Assembly: GCF_032362555.1 (NCBI RefSeq)
Contig: NC_083520.1
Location: 10,726,001-10,790,000, forward strand
DNA: 64,000 bases
From: Amyelois transitella
Taxonomy: Eukaryota > Arthropoda > Insecta > Lepidoptera > Pyralidae
Direction of reading: 5' to 3'
Positions 11,788 to 24,919 of the stretch are shown here, piece by piece. The first letter of the stretch is position 1. Every line of letters starts with the position of its first letter. The translations under genes were made by a program, and so were the position numbers. Below the pieces are notes generated by a model that was not told where the DNA came from, made no database searches, and saw nothing but the letters and a program-made list of their open reading frames with translations.

Positions 11788-12371
11788 ATGAATCAGCTTG
11801 TTTAAAATTTTATGAATTAGTATAGGTACACGTATAATAAGTATATATTTGTTTAATTGTCATAATTTCTGTCTTTTGAAATTTATTAACACAAACCAAC
11901 AAACCAAAACTGTAGCATACTTGTTAATGTATTAACGCGAATTTCTCGTTTTTCCCCTGACGATTTTAAGAAAAACGATACCCTACTAACGAATATGACC
12001 TTTGACCTAAAGCTGACTGGCTGGATGGATTGACTCCCTGGGGCGGCAATAACCTCGTCAGCGCAGGCTAGGCTGGCTCTGAATCTAGCTCAATATTAAC
12101 GGAGCGGGCCGGCTCGTGTGAGTTCATGTAAACACGCCGCTAAGTGCACGCGAGGCCCGTGTGAGTTCAGCCGAACCAGGAAGGCGAATCTTTTCACTGA
12201 GATTTACACGATAAGCTCTCCGCTTCCATATGTTTCAGTTAAAATATCTTGTAACTGGAGATTCCATAAACGTTTGAAATATTTAAAAGAAATAAGTCCA
12301 ATTTATATATATTTATTGAGACATCACGTTAAATTTGATGACATTTACATTTTTACTTTTAATAATATCTA

Positions 12372-12480
12372 ACACTAGCTTTTGCTCGCAGCTTCGCTCG
12401 CGTGAATTTTGCATCACTTGTAGTTTTTACCGGAATGAAAGTACCCTATGTCCTTCTTCAGAAACGCACACTACATTTCT
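12372..12480. repeat. RTE-like LINE 3'-end fragment
   Basis: It opens with actagcttttgctcgcagct and tcgctcgcgtgaa and contains the ccctatgtccttcttcag block, typical of a very common lepidopteran repeat also present at 27330-27580 and 49567-49945. Confidence 0.6.
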
Positions 12481-12920
12481 AGACGTAGGTTCAGTGGTAG
12501 GGGTCCAGAGACAACAACAGTTCGGTACACACGTTTGAGCGTTACACCTTACTGTCGCATTTACAATATTATTCGTAGTCGAGGTGGGATACAAACTGAT
12601 TAATGCGTGTTTATCCCTTATTAGAAAAAGTACAAAAGTTATCATTTGTCTACTAATTTATGTTAATATTTTCATTTATTGTCTGTTGTTTAATAAGAGA
12701 ATTATTACAGTCAACTTTAGTTCCTGACGAATGGTGCATAAGTACAATATGATAATTTTGACCAAACATCTTCGGTTCGATATGAAAGCCGACATTTTCA
12801 ACGGGTAACTGATTCCAGCGTCCATTTCTACGAATTGATATGGCAGGTACAATATACCGCGGCATCTGCAACACAATCGGTTTTGCATATCACAACGCTG
12901 CGCCGGAACTACAACGAGGA

Positions 12921-13176
12921 CAGCCTCTGTGGCGCAGCGGTAGTGCGCTTGTCTGTGACACCGGAGGTCCCGGGTTCGAATCCCGGCCAGGGCATGGTGA
13001 GAAACGAACTTTCTCTGATTGGCCTGGGTCTTGGATGTTTATCTATCTAAGTATTTATTATAAAATATAGTATCGTTGAGTTAGTATCTCGTAACACAAG
13101 TCTCGAACTTACTTCGAGGCTAACTCAATCTGTGTAATTTGTCCCGTTTATATTTATTTATATTTATATATATATT
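12921..13176 (+). mobile_element. tRNA-derived SINE, family A, copy 1
   Basis: The head has a tRNA-like A box (tggcgcagcggtagtgcgc) and B box (gggttcgaatcc) separated as in a tRNA gene, with closable acceptor-like ends (gcctctg and cagggc). The body continues with gattggcctgggtcttggat, aaaatatagtatcgttgag, acttacttcgaggctaactc and ends gtgtaatttgtcccg followed by a T/A-rich simple tail. Copies occur at 15010-15262 (minus), 23820-24077, 52085-52255 and 55851-56090. It is a SINE rather than a tRNA gene because of the long shared body. Confidence 0.88.
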
Positions 13177-13179
13177 GAT

Positions 13180-15005
13180 GGTCAATGACGTCGACAGACG
13201 CGGAGTTTGTCTCACTCGCTCCACTACTGATCTCAAAATAATGATCCTTGCGTTAATATTTAACAAACTTAACCGTAAACGTAAGCTTTTTGGTTGTGAA
13301 GAAAAAGACAAATTACTCTATCTTTTATACAGATATTATAGAGACGACTTAAGGTTGAAACACTAACGGAAGTTATAAATATCCCAAAGTCGGGTTAATT
13401 TTAGGCAATAGGTATATTAACTCTTTAGTTGTGAGCATAAAGAAGACAAAATGCACACTGACTCTGTATACGAAATTTGTGTTGCACACCAATATTAATA
13501 ATTCAGTGTTCTGTTGCACAGTGTAGATATAAAATGTTGTTCTAACTGTTATTTAGTTAGGTAATCGAGCACAAATTGCTTCCTGTGTAGTTTTAATTCG
13601 ACGCGGTGCATTTTAGAGAGTGGCGTCGAAAGAATTTAAATGAGGTGCGAGGCCGCCTGATGTCACGTTATTTCAGAGATCAAGTTAATAATTTTAAAAC
13701 TCAAACAATATCATTCAACGTGAAAATAATTTGAGATTACAAATATGCGATGCAATAAATTTTGCCTTTAAATGATGGTTGTAAACCAATTAGCCGGTAA
13801 GGCAGGCGCCCCGGGCTCCGCCGGCCGCCGGGAGGGGGGGGCTGAGGGGGGGGGGGGGTCACAAATGACGAATGTTTAATTTCCGAGGCAATGTTTTCAG
13901 TAACAACTCATTGCGCCAATTACCCGATAACATTTGACTCCGACGGGTGCAATTTTTGACTTCGTCGGACGGAAATATGCAATTGCAAGGCTTCAGCGAT
14001 GCAGAAGCTTATAGTTTTTTATTATAAAATCATTTAACCATAACAATACCTTGCCGGCGCGTCTAACATGTGAATATATGTTGTGAATAGAAGGACAGAC
14101 AGGCAATTCGATATGGTAAAGCTATAGTGAACTTGAGTTAACACCTAAAGCCTTAGGTGTTAACAAAGGGATTCCACGCGAACAACATTCTTAGCCAAAA
14201 GAACATTTTATTCCTAAAACATTGATTAAACATTGTCGTTAGATACATCCGGACATCGCCACTAGCCGCGCCTGGCTCGTCCGGCAAATGAACTGAAATA
14301 TTTTAATTGCTGTCGGAACAAAGGAGCTCCGATTATCCTCATGAAGGAATGCTTCAAACGCGTCTTAGTTTCGAGACGGCAATTAAAACTTGTAAAGATT
14401 TCACACTTCACTGACTCTCAATGAGTGTTAGACATCTTTTACGCGCTATTAAAAACTTTACTGTTGTTTTTTGTTGTACATCGAAATACCTTTCAGAAAT
14501 AAATCGATACTACATTGTAACAGAAAACCATTATACATTTAACAATAAATTGTATACAAACAAACGTAACATATAGTTTCATGTCGGTTATAATGAACAT
14601 AAATTTGGCCAACCACATTCGTTTAATGAGACCATCAAACACACAAGGACCATTTAAATCGTAACTACATGATATTGAACAACATATATTTAATAGTTTT
14701 ACAACACAACACGGGTAGCGTATTCACGAACACTATTTATGAGCCCCAACAACAGCCATTAAACCTGCGCCCTGAGGGCTCCGAGTGGTTTCGCTGGCTC
14801 ATTCTGTTTATTTAAACTCGACAACAATTCGAATCGAAGTTAGCAAACTCTTGACAAAAAGGCTAATCTAGCGGCGCCGTCGAATGTAAAGTGTACCACG
14901 AAACGTTCCGGGTCACGATTTTTTAATTTCGCTCGGGAGTGATTATTCTGTAATGGAATTATCTTTATCGTATAGAAACTACAAATGATTAAGATATTGA
15001 CGAAA
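13180..15005. other. Non-coding stretch with poly-G tract
   Basis: No supportable exon. It contains a GC-rich island with C and G runs at about 13800-13862, a perfect 12-bp inverted repeat with a 4-nt spacer (14137-14164, arm gttaacacctaa) and several moderately GC-rich patches set in AT-rich sequence. Confidence 0.5.
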
Positions 15006-15009
15006 TCAT

Positions 15010-15262
15010 ATATAAATATAAATAAATAAATATATACGGGACAATTTACACTGATTGAGTTAGCCTCGAAGTAAGTTCGAAACTTGTGTTACGAGATACT
15101 AACTCAACGATACTATATTTTATAATAAATACTTATATAGATAAATATCCAAGACCCAAGCCAATCAGAAAAAGTTCTTTTTTCATTATGCCCTGACCGG
15201 GATTCGAACCCGGGACCTCCGGTGTCACAGACAAGCGTACTGCCGCTGAGCCAAAGAGGCCG
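15010..15262 (-). mobile_element. tRNA-derived SINE, family A, copy 2
   Basis: This is the reverse complement of the family A unit, with the B box seen as gggattcgaacccgg and the A-box end as ctgagccaaagaggc. The tail (aaatataaataaataaatat) lies at the low-coordinate side, as expected for minus orientation. Confidence 0.88.
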
Positions 15263-16434
15263 TCATTATTTGATTCATATTCACAAGTACAGTTCTTTCA
15301 TTATTTCACAACCTGGCCCGGCTTGGCACAGTTTTTATAGATATTCGTTCCTTAGAAAACTCTCTTTCCAGCATATTAAACAGGAACAAAATCCGTTTAC
15401 AACATTCCGAGATTAGGGCAAATACAGAAAAAGAAAATAGGTGGACATTACTTCATTATATGTAGCGATTTAAAAGAAATAAAGTATTGAAGTGCATGGC
15501 AGCGCACCGCTTTGAAATCAATAAATATTTTTTTAACAACCATTTTATTTCTTTGTATGCAATTTGCATTGCGTTCAAATAAAAACTTGTAGTTTAAGTT
15601 TTTAAATCTTAATCTAATAAAAGTTGCGCATGTTTTACAGAAATTAACTATATACCAAGTTTTCGTATACGCAATTGCAAATTTTACGCACAATCCCGAA
15701 GTGGAGTCCCTGCTTAGACGACAAACGGCGCCATGAATAGATTACCGGAGCCGCGGGTCAATATTTGAGCGAGATAATTGCCCAAGTTGGACGGGCGGCT
15801 GTGCTCTGTGCCACCATCGCAATGTGTATTGTACTTTAATTTGGTTTTATTATCTATGTTTCTTCTTCCTTTAATGTTAATCTCAGTTACTTCCTCGGAC
15901 GCCTCTTGGAGTTTCTTTATTTATTTTGATAGAACTTGAACCAAACAGATTTATCATTATAATGAAAACCGATTTTAAATCAAACAGTAGTAAAATGTCT
16001 TCTATCAGGTACTTAAGATTTCATATAAGAATTGGGAACTACAAATTGGCTATCAAAATTGGTTTCGCTGTCAAATAAAACAAATCTTCATCCTTTTGTA
16101 AGTGCGGTGCCGTACAACGAGTGCAACAGCACAGAGTACATTCAATTTGGAGCCCAAGCTTCGTCATTCACATTTTGAACATGTCGCAAATATGCACAAC
16201 TCAGAATACTTTCTGCCTGCTCAGAAAAAATATTTTTACTTAATTTAGACGACTAAACCTTTTGGGAATATTGGTGATTTTTGAAGAGGTTAGAAACTTA
16301 AAAAAATACAATTAGATATTCACATTTCACTGAGAAAGTACCGCTTACAGTGCCGAAAGAGCTTAAACTCTACAATGTTTCTTCTCTAGTGAGTAGACTT
16401 AGATAAGTGACGTCTTTGAGAGCGCCTCGTTCTG

Positions 16435-16467
16435 CCTCGCATCGTCTTGCCTCGCCTCGCCTCGCGC
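16435..16467 (+). repeat. GCCTC-type pentanucleotide cluster
   Basis: Short imperfect repeats of gcctc (tgcctcgcatcg, tgcctcgcctcgcctcgcg) are packed in about 40 bases. An opposed GAGGC cluster lies about 1.05 kb downstream at 17512-17560. Confidence 0.7.
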
Positions 16468-16616
16468 CCGTCGGCTTTGTGGCCGCAAATTGTCGACAGC
16501 CACAATCCAACTGCCGACCTCGCCGCGACCTCAAATTGTCTTCTTTGTAATACCTTTGTCTGCTGACAATAAAGTTTATTACTTTCCTTTCAATTTTATT
16601 GTCAAGTTAACATACA

Positions 16617-16712
16617 TACAAACATAAACTCACGCCTTTTCCAGAGGGGTAGGCAGAGAATACATCTTCCCACTAACTTGATCCCTTCATACTTCTTTCT
16701 ACATAACATTAC
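16617..16712 (-). repeat. LINE 3'-end scrap (family as at 42150-42640)
   Basis: The sequence actcacgccttttccagagg and ggtaggcagagaatacatct matches in order the end of the LINE fragment at 42150-42260. Only about 90 bases are kept. Confidence 0.55.
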
Positions 16713-17511
16713 GCTACTATACTAATACTTACTGTATAATTTTGCTTGCAAAAATATGACGATAATGAAGTCAACTTAATTGCTAGCTAGGACTTAATTC
16801 ATTATGATACTTAAAAGTATGTAAATCTACTTGTTTTGATCTTAAGATGGCACTATTTTTAGTTTGGAATAATAATTGGCTTAGTATAACTCAACAGGGA
16901 GATTTAAAGTCAGTTATTCATTAAATATTAACTTATCAACTGAACCTAAGATGGAAGTTGTAATGACCCATTATTTCTCATTTTATTTCCAGAAAATGTC
17001 TAAAGTCGTGGCGCCGTCGCCGCACGCAGCCGCGGCCGCCCAAATAATTTATCCCCGACTCGTTAATCCACAGACAAAAGCCTTTGATCTGGAGCACAAA
17101 CTTTCGGCTCTCCAGTACAACTTACAGATGTTACAGATACTTATAAGGATGAGTAAACTCTATGACATATTTTCGGAACTATTACTTATTAAGATTAAAT
17201 TTATTGTAGCCATAGAAATCTAAGTAGGCCTAAATCGCTTTCTTCCAACGTGTATTGTGTCGCGCTGAACACTATATTCTAGTAAGTCCACCATGTTAAC
17301 TAATTATGCTATTACCTAATATCATATGTAGATATAATGTATATTTTATTCCTGCTCACATTATCTAACAACACTTATGATTCAAGAATCGTTTCTTCTA
17401 TATACTTTGTAGTTTGTATACTCTTCCCCTCCCCTTCCCGCATACTCGCGATTACCTCGGAAGGATCCCGCTGTTATCTGTATGCGGCCACTTTGCGAAG
17501 TTTTTAATTCT

Positions 17512-17560
17512 CGAGGCAGCGAGGCGAGGCGAGGCGCGATCAAGACGCGGGCGAGGCGAG
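17512..17560 (+). repeat. GAGGC-type pentanucleotide cluster
   Basis: Imperfect repeats of gaggc (gcagcgaggcgaggcgaggc, gcgaggcgagcagg) form the reverse-complement partner of the cluster at 16435-16467. Confidence 0.7.
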
Positions 17561-18787
17561 CAGGAGCGGGACAGCACTAGCCTGTCCGATTGATTTCAAG
17601 CGCGTGTACATTAAGGTCAAATAGTTAGTGGAACGCGAGAGAACGTTAATGGAGATGTTTCCCTTTTACTGCCGAGTCTGCGGAGCAATTAAACATTTTT
17701 ATTTTTATTTCAGCTCGAGACAAGACTGAATAAGGTCATTGTTTTTTGGGATTTACTAGGGTAACGATCAAAATAATTTTAATCTCAATATTTTGAGTAC
17801 TTTTGTTTAATTGAAGATTGATTATTAAGCGCTCCTGCATGAATTTTATATAAACTTTCTTAGGAATTTGTTTATGAAATTTATGAATGATCTTTTTGTT
17901 TTTCAAAATAAAGGTAATAAGCGAGACTTCTCGTTCTTATATTCCGACTCATCACCTTCTTACAAATTAACCTTACCAGCACTTGTTACTATAACCTAAA
18001 GCTTAAACGAAGCTAGCTACGAACCCCGCATAAACAGGGTGATCCCATTACAGGAAAGCCGGCCGTTACGCGGGCGATTCTGCGCCCGTCCGTCGTCGGC
18101 CATTACCGCCGCTGACCACTTCGCCCGATGAGGCCGCATTGTCGCTGGCTTACTGGAGACACATTTGCATTTGTTCTAAGTGTTATGTGACGAAGTGACC
18201 GCTGGTAAAGAGGGCGATGTGGCTGTGTGTCTTTCCGAAATTGTGGAACTTGAACAATTCAAATAAGACTCTACGATGTAGTATGTTTCTAAATTTTATT
18301 GGCTACTACAGACAACGTTACTTTGGCATAATTAAAATAAATCGATCGACTAAATCAAGTGAGATATTTAATAACTAAACTTCTTGTTTATAGAAAGACG
18401 AAAAAGAACACAACATTTATGCAGTCATGGTACTATTCTCTTTTATGATAAGTCGTACATATAATGAAAAACAGTTCTTGTTCTCGGTGTATATAATTAT
18501 TTGAATTTGCCAACTATTTCTCTTTAAGACTTCATTGAACAAATTTTGATTTTCCGCCTTATTTCTGTAAGACCTCCGCTCGCGATCGTGCCTCAGCAAT
18601 AACTCGCCGAAGTAATGTGCAACTACTCGCTCAGCTAGTTATCGCTAAGCAAACTGTTGTACAAGACGAACGGACGCCCTAGACTTACATTGCACAGACA
18701 GTGGAAAAATGCAGAAATTACTTATACAGCTAATAATTTGCAAGTATATTCCGTTTGAAAATACTTAAAAGAAAAACGAACGATTCT

Positions 18788-18995
18788 TTCTTGAATTCCA
18801 AATTCTTTTCATGAATGTCGTAAAAGGCGACTAAGAGAATATATAAAAAACTTGGGATTATCCTTGTAGACCATGCGTTAGCAACCTGACACTGATTGCT
18901 CAATTCCATCTTACGCCATACAGCAGATCGTGGCCTTTATCATAACGCTTATAAGCTTGTAGCAAATAATTGAAAGTTTCTTAAAGTAATTTATT
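18788..18995 (-). repeat. Interspersed repeat family B, decayed
   Basis: Recognisable blocks in reverse order are atgtcgtaaaaggcgactaa, gcgttagcaacctgacactg and cagatcgtggcc. The ends are eroded. Confidence 0.6.
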
Positions 18996-20574
18996 ATGAG
19001 ACAAGCTTGTTGCTTCCTAACTAACAATGGAACACTATGTAGTCTGTCGCGGCACATGTCCACGGCCCCGCCGGGGACGGGCGACGCGACTAATTTCCCG
19101 GTAATTAGCGGCGCCGAACTATAATCGCGCGTCAACTGCAGCAGCCGATCGCGCCATTATCTCCGGCTTTCATGTACTCCCCGAATTAGGACAAATCGCC
19201 AAGTTTGCCTAACGCTCCAATTAATTCGGGAGTGGATTTATACTTTAGCAATTATATCTATCTTTTGAATTAATATAACTACGTATGTTTATGTACTTGT
19301 CAAATCAATTCTTATCCTTCAAACTCCTGTCATATTCTTGTTTTCTACTGTTTCTCTCACCACTTGTTCTAGTTGTTATTCTTCGAAATTTTGACCCAAG
19401 AATACTCACATACTCTAATCCCATCGCCAACTGAAATCATCAAATACTTAGTGATAATTGTCTTTATCCCATTTCAGTGGATTTGAAAATAGTCGGAGAG
19501 GTTTCGCCTACATTTCAAGATAAAAAGTTACTCCTTTACAAAGCAAGCCTTTACCGGGTAGGCCTTTCTTACACACCCACACATTGGAACATGTTTACGA
19601 CAGTCGCCGGCACTCGCTTTGTGACATGAGATGCACTAACGGGATACTTTTTACTCAAGCACCGAAATTACCAGCGCTCTTTGTTTTGTCGGCAGCGTGC
19701 TACAGAGAGTCATTTTGTTCATTCTTCTGTTCTCTGAATACTGCCCGGGCTTCACTCCAGCTAATATTAAATTAGGTCAAATATTCTAGCGGGTGATATT
19801 AACATTATTTAGCTATAAGGCTGCACGAATAAGATGCTCGCTTTCATTAGTGAGATTAGAGAATATAATTTCAGAATCTACTTAATTTCTCAAACTCTTG
19901 ATAGAATCAAAGGCCTGAACGTCTAGATTATTGACAGTACTCAAATAATATAACAATTCATATGCCAAAATTAGTTTATCAAATATATTCTTGAAATGTA
20001 TGCATTCATGCTTAGAAGAGTGAAGAATGACATAAAGTTCCTGTCAACTCAGAAAAAGTACCATTTCTGCGATTTGCAACAAACTAATATTCCCAAACCG
20101 GACAAAAGCTAGTTTGTGGAAACGCTTTACAATAAACCACTAGAACACTACTGAAAAACATTATACAGTGCGACCGCTAACCATCTGGCGGGGCAGCCGG
20201 CTGCCGCGCGGGTCTGGGCAGCGAGTGGCGCTCCGAATAATTTCAATTGTGGTATTCATAGAACGCGTCACTCGCGCGCCGCATTAATATTCAGCGCCGC
20301 CCGCCGCGCCCCGGGCTCGCTCACGGGCGTTTTAGGGTTACAGAAGTTTAAATAAAGATTTTCAAATAATGCGGTGTTTTGTACATGAAGGAAGACATAT
20401 GAGATTTGCATTTCCCATTCTTCTGACTTTTTAAAACAGTTTTTTAAAACAGTCCAGTCCATTTTTATCATGAAAGTTGACTAAAGGAAAAGGGGCATTC
20501 TTCTAGAGCTAGAAGATAAATTACGGATTCCAGCTGCTTCTCCGCCATGCAGATTGTTAAAGTCAAACAAGGAA

Positions 20575-20705
20575 AAGATTGGGATTCTTTTTTGAGACTT
20601 TGCAGGCTATCTGAATTCCGATTCAGGCGTTCAAAACATCTACGACGAGACTTTTAGTCTATTCGAGACTGCTGGATTTGTATAAAGACGTGGTTATATG
20701 TATGC
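20575..20705 (-). repeat. Interspersed repeat family B, strongly decayed
   Basis: Weak matches in the right order (gggattctttttt, agacttttagtct, aaagacgtggttatatgtat) suggest an old copy. Confidence 0.4.
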
Positions 20706-23700
20706 CTTATTTCATAACTCATCACTCATACTCTTTATCATGCCCAGAACATAAGAATATATTAATATGTATACGGAGCTCTTCCATGCAAAGTTGACTC
20801 AAACTGGTACTTTTTGCTCGTGTTATCCCAAGTCGCTATCTCGGCGATGGCGGCTCGCGATACCTCGCGCGGCAACCTCGCGCCCGGATTATCACAAGCG
20901 TATGTAACTTTACCAAATCGTTGCTTTGAATTTAAATTACGTTGTTTTCTTCTTTACAGCTTCAAGCTCCACAGTAATCTGTTGTGAAACGGAGTATGTT
21001 TCAAGTTAATACAATAGCAAAATGTATGGATAATAGAATTTTCACTTAAATGCATCTTTAATCCATCTACCTTCATCCACAATTTTTAGTTAGCCTAAAC
21101 TATCACTCTTTTCCAATACACTCTGCAGGGAAAACACTCTTCTGTTCGCCACAAAATCTTGTTCAAAGTGATCATGTCGATAAAACTCTAAATTTCAAAA
21201 CGAATAACAAACGCTCACATTTAGCTAACCAGAAAGTGACATTAAAATCGTCGGGCAATTACCCGGGATGAGTCACGCGTCGCGCGGGACTTCTAAACAT
21301 AATAAAAACTCGCATTTGGAAGGCCATAACCGAGCGCGCGGTTCCGGCAGCCGGCGACCGGCCGGAACCGGCAGTCGTTACCGGCCCGCGCCGGACGCAC
21401 GGCACGCCGCTGGTCTACTACTCTCCGATTTCGAGCATCAACTGTATGCGTTGAAAATCCTCAAGTCAAACTTTTATGGGCAGGCAAAGCGAAGCCGATG
21501 TAACAATCCGCTTCTAGCGAAGAGTGGAAAATGCCCCGTTCGCACTCCAGTCGTTTTTTTATTTTTATAATCAAACTAGTTAAGTGTAAATGTAGTCAAT
21601 CAAAAGTCATAAAAATTGTTTATGGGAATAACCGGAGAGACACTAACAAAATAATACATCTATTGCTAATATTCGCTGATTTTACAAAGATCTCATAAAC
21701 TAGGTTTTCTCAACGTAAAGTATCCAACTACATTAGAGTCGAACCCTCTCTCTCATGTTCACTAACACGTTCCTATTTTTTAGAAGTAAGTATTCTTGAG
21801 TAAGAAAATAAGGAAATACTTAATGTACTTAGAGTTCTCGTGAAAGTGATGTGTTGTATAAATGAGCTTCTTTAAAAACTAACTATGCAACTTGAAATAA
21901 ATAGGTATTAACATAGGTTACTCATTCTTAAGAAGTAGTAAACCAAGGTTTACATTACAGAGTTGTGAAGTAGTTTATTTCTGAGCGGATTCTCGGATCG
22001 CCCGCAGCCACGTCTCCCTGCGAGCGGGCATGTCACGACTGCGTGTGACGGACGGCGGTCGCCCACACACCGGGTTTCCAGCTAAACTTCTATATAATAT
22101 GTTGTTCCCTACTTTGAGTGACGTGCTAGCCCACGTAGTAAAGTTTGCTTCAAACGAAATAATACTTATATCTAAAGACAAAGAAATATATTTTTTTCAT
22201 CAGGTACAGATTAGATTGGTACACGGTACTTTGAATTTATCCAAGAAATAAAAATATCCAGAATAATAAAATAAATACAAAAACCTCCAGTAACAGAACA
22301 GTAAAATATGATTTAAAAATTGTTATCAATTTTACACTTAGATTTACACCATCATAATGACACAGTAATTTTCAAATTTTTACATCAAGTCTGTAATGTT
22401 ACATAAAGTATCTCTTATCAATGCTGCCTGCCGGCAAATGAGGCTGGCTCACTATTAAAAAATCGATGATGAAATTAAAATAAGCGGCTCAGTTTAATCC
22501 TGCTAATGTCGTGATCACAGCGACACGATACACCGACCTTGTCAGATCAAAGCGGAACTCAATTAAATTAATTACCTCTCCCCTCCCCTGACAGCCTCAG
22601 CTCCAGCGTCCGGATTCCTCGGAACGACTCCAAGATGGCAGATTAGTTGAAACCCTGTAGATGTGGCCGCAGATTACGGTTACCGCTCGCGGTCTTCGAA
22701 TCTCGAATACACATTAATGGACATTAATTTAGCGCCTGCTTTTTTTCTCTTATTTCAACCGTAAACAAATTTGTTCACAATTTTTTTCATTACTTTGACG
22801 AGCCTTACTGTTAACAGAGGCTAAATCTAAAAAATATGCAAGATTGAGATAGTAAGAATACTCAAAGTAAGGCCTATTTTGACTACTCGAAATAAAGCCT
22901 AGTACTAGTCATAAATCAGAGTCATGATTTCAAAGATTAACCCTTTAACAGCTAGATAACCTTCGCTTGTACAAAGTAACAAGTTGTTTCAAAGAAGTTT
23001 CCCGACAGTTGTGAGCCCTACTCGTGCAGTCTCGCGCCTCTCGACCTAACGAGCGCTAATGTATTCTTCTGAGCTTTGAGCTTAAAGCTTTGTCACCGGG
23101 GCCGGACGGGACGCGCCCCGGTCGGCGGGACGGGCCGGGAACTGCTGGGAAGGATTATACTGTCAATCTCTAGCACTATCAATATATCCATAGTAAGAAT
23201 GTAGTGTAAACTAAATAAGTTTCTTCTAACTGCGCTCGCGTAAATAGAAAAATAACTTTTTGATCGCGTGGGAATTCGGAAAATCCTATCTATCTTAGTG
23301 TACCGCCTAATCTTATAAGGAATATACGGGAAGGCTTTTTATAATTTTCAGAAAATTCACTGTTTTTGGAGGATCATTTTGTTGGATATTTCGATACAGT
23401 CTGTTTTGATTTATGATTACGGAAAACATTATATAGAATTCTTTTATGAGTTCACGGACCATTATATGGAACTTACGTGGCAAATTTCAAGTTTCTAGAG
23501 CCAGCAGTTCTAGCTGTGCATTGTCAGTTATTCCATCAGTCACTCAGTAACGAATAACGAACGTGGTGACACAACACATTTAAAAATACTTATTCATGTT
23601 TCCCCTGTAAGTATGCCGGCTGCAATTTAACTTTTCTATTCCGGAATTATCCATCTACCGTGATAAACACCTGTGAACGCCTGTCTTTGTAAAATTCCTG

Positions 23701-23819
23701 AAGAACAAATAAAAAAGTCATTGAGTCCTGCATACCTCTTTCGCTCCATATTCATAACAAACAATGCCGTGAATCGCATAATGCGCGGAAATTTATATGT
23801 ATTAGTAACATATTTGACG

Positions 23820-24077
23820 GCCTCTGTGGCTCAGCGGTAGTACGCTTGTCTGCGACACCGGAGGTCCCGGGTTCGAATCCCGGTCAGGGCATGATGAGAA
23901 AAGAACTTCTTCTGATTGGCCTGGGTCTTGGATGTTTATCTATATAAGTATTTATTATAAAATATAGTACCGTTGAGTTAGTATCTCGTAACACAAGTTT
24001 CGAACTTACTTCGAGGCTAACTCAATCAGTGTAATTTGTCCCGGATATATTTATTTTATTTATATTATTTATATTGT
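23820..24077 (+). mobile_element. tRNA-derived SINE, family A, copy 3
   Basis: It has an intact A box (tggctcagcggtagtacgc), B box (gggttcgaatcc), the shared body, and a tail of T-rich attt repeats. It follows the same order as the other family A copies. Confidence 0.88.
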
Positions 24078-24129
24078 CTAATGCTTTGTTTTAAATTATG
24101 TCGTGTTATCTATAAATAAATTAAATATC

Positions 24130-24315
24130 TACGGTTAAAATAATCAGATTCAAAATTTTTATCCATTATTATGGGACATTTCAAACAGCACTTAATAATT
24201 GCTATATCTATTGGTTTTACAAGATTGGTTGACATTAAATAAATTACTTAAAACTGAGTTTACTGCTGCTTCCAAAGCGTCAGTGCAAAAAACGCGAATA
24301 AACTGCACTGCAGCA
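24130..24315 (-). repeat. Interspersed repeat family C, reverse copy
   Basis: In reverse complement it carries ctgcagtgcagttta, gcactgacgctttggaag and ataataatggataaa in the same order as 1070-1260, with scattered substitutions. Confidence 0.65.
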
Positions 24316-24597
24316 TAATGTTCTAATTAAAAATATACTAAACAAATATCCACTGCGCTGATTTTTCACATCAATCAACGATCTTATAGTTGTATAATGT
24401 ATATATGTACATGTGAACTAGTTCCGTACGCACCCGGGCACACGCGGCTCATAAGTGGCTCGGGAACACCGGGACTGCTTGATCAGAATCCCGGATGAGC
24501 CCCCCGGGACTCGCCTTTCGTTTATCCCAATTTATTTGAGAACTTTTGTGTTGTTCGGCTCTTCTGAAATTGCAGACTCCGTACTATGCTCACTAGT

Positions 24598-24919
24598 ATA
24601 TCGTCGGGGATAGTTCAAATCCGCGTAACTAGCATTGGATAATTCCGCGGATATGACAAATGTAGCCATTTTAAGTTTTCGCGGGAAATTCACGCAAAAT
24701 CTTGATAGGCTGTCACCGACTTGAAACTAGTTCATTTCGACCAAGAGATAGAACACATTACTAATTACTTTTTGTGAAAAAATGAGCTTAAAATTAATTG
24801 AAGTAATAAAGTTATTAAGTTTTAACCTTCCCCTGTAAAACTGGATCTATTGCAGATACGCACCTTTTACGTATGGTAGATTCGCGGATTTGCACTATCC
24901 CCGACGATATCTAACTACA
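24598..24919. mobile_element. MITE-like element with 27-bp terminal inverted repeats
   Basis: The left end (tatcgtcggggatagttcaa followed by atccgcg) is mirrored at about 24893-24911 by cgcggatttgcactatcccc and gacgata. The two arms differ by about one base over 27. The element is flanked by TA on both sides, which fits a TA target duplication, as in mariner-like MITEs. There is no coding sequence between the arms. The superfamily assignment rests on the TA alone. Confidence 0.7.

Larger units (their letters stand above)
15265..23815. other. Non-coding, possibly regulatory stretch
   Basis: No exon is firmly supported. GC-rich islands rich in TAAT/AATTA motifs stand out at about 16960-17130, 18040-18170, 19050-19240, 20180-20340, 21250-21430, 22430-22740 and 23020-23150. 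Between them the sequence is AT-rich, with two decayed family B copies (18788-18995 and about 20575-20705). This texture resembles the cis-regulatory landscape of a developmental gene lying outside the window, but conservation cannot be judged from one sequence. Confidence 0.45.

Noticed and set aside
12921-12995. A tRNA gene with A and B boxes
   Set aside because: The same tRNA-like head with the same 150-bp body recurs four more times, so it is a SINE head and not a tRNA gene.
21268-21570. A 100-residue plus-strand frame
   Set aside because: The composition follows a GC-rich island rather than codon use, with no motif and no splice context.
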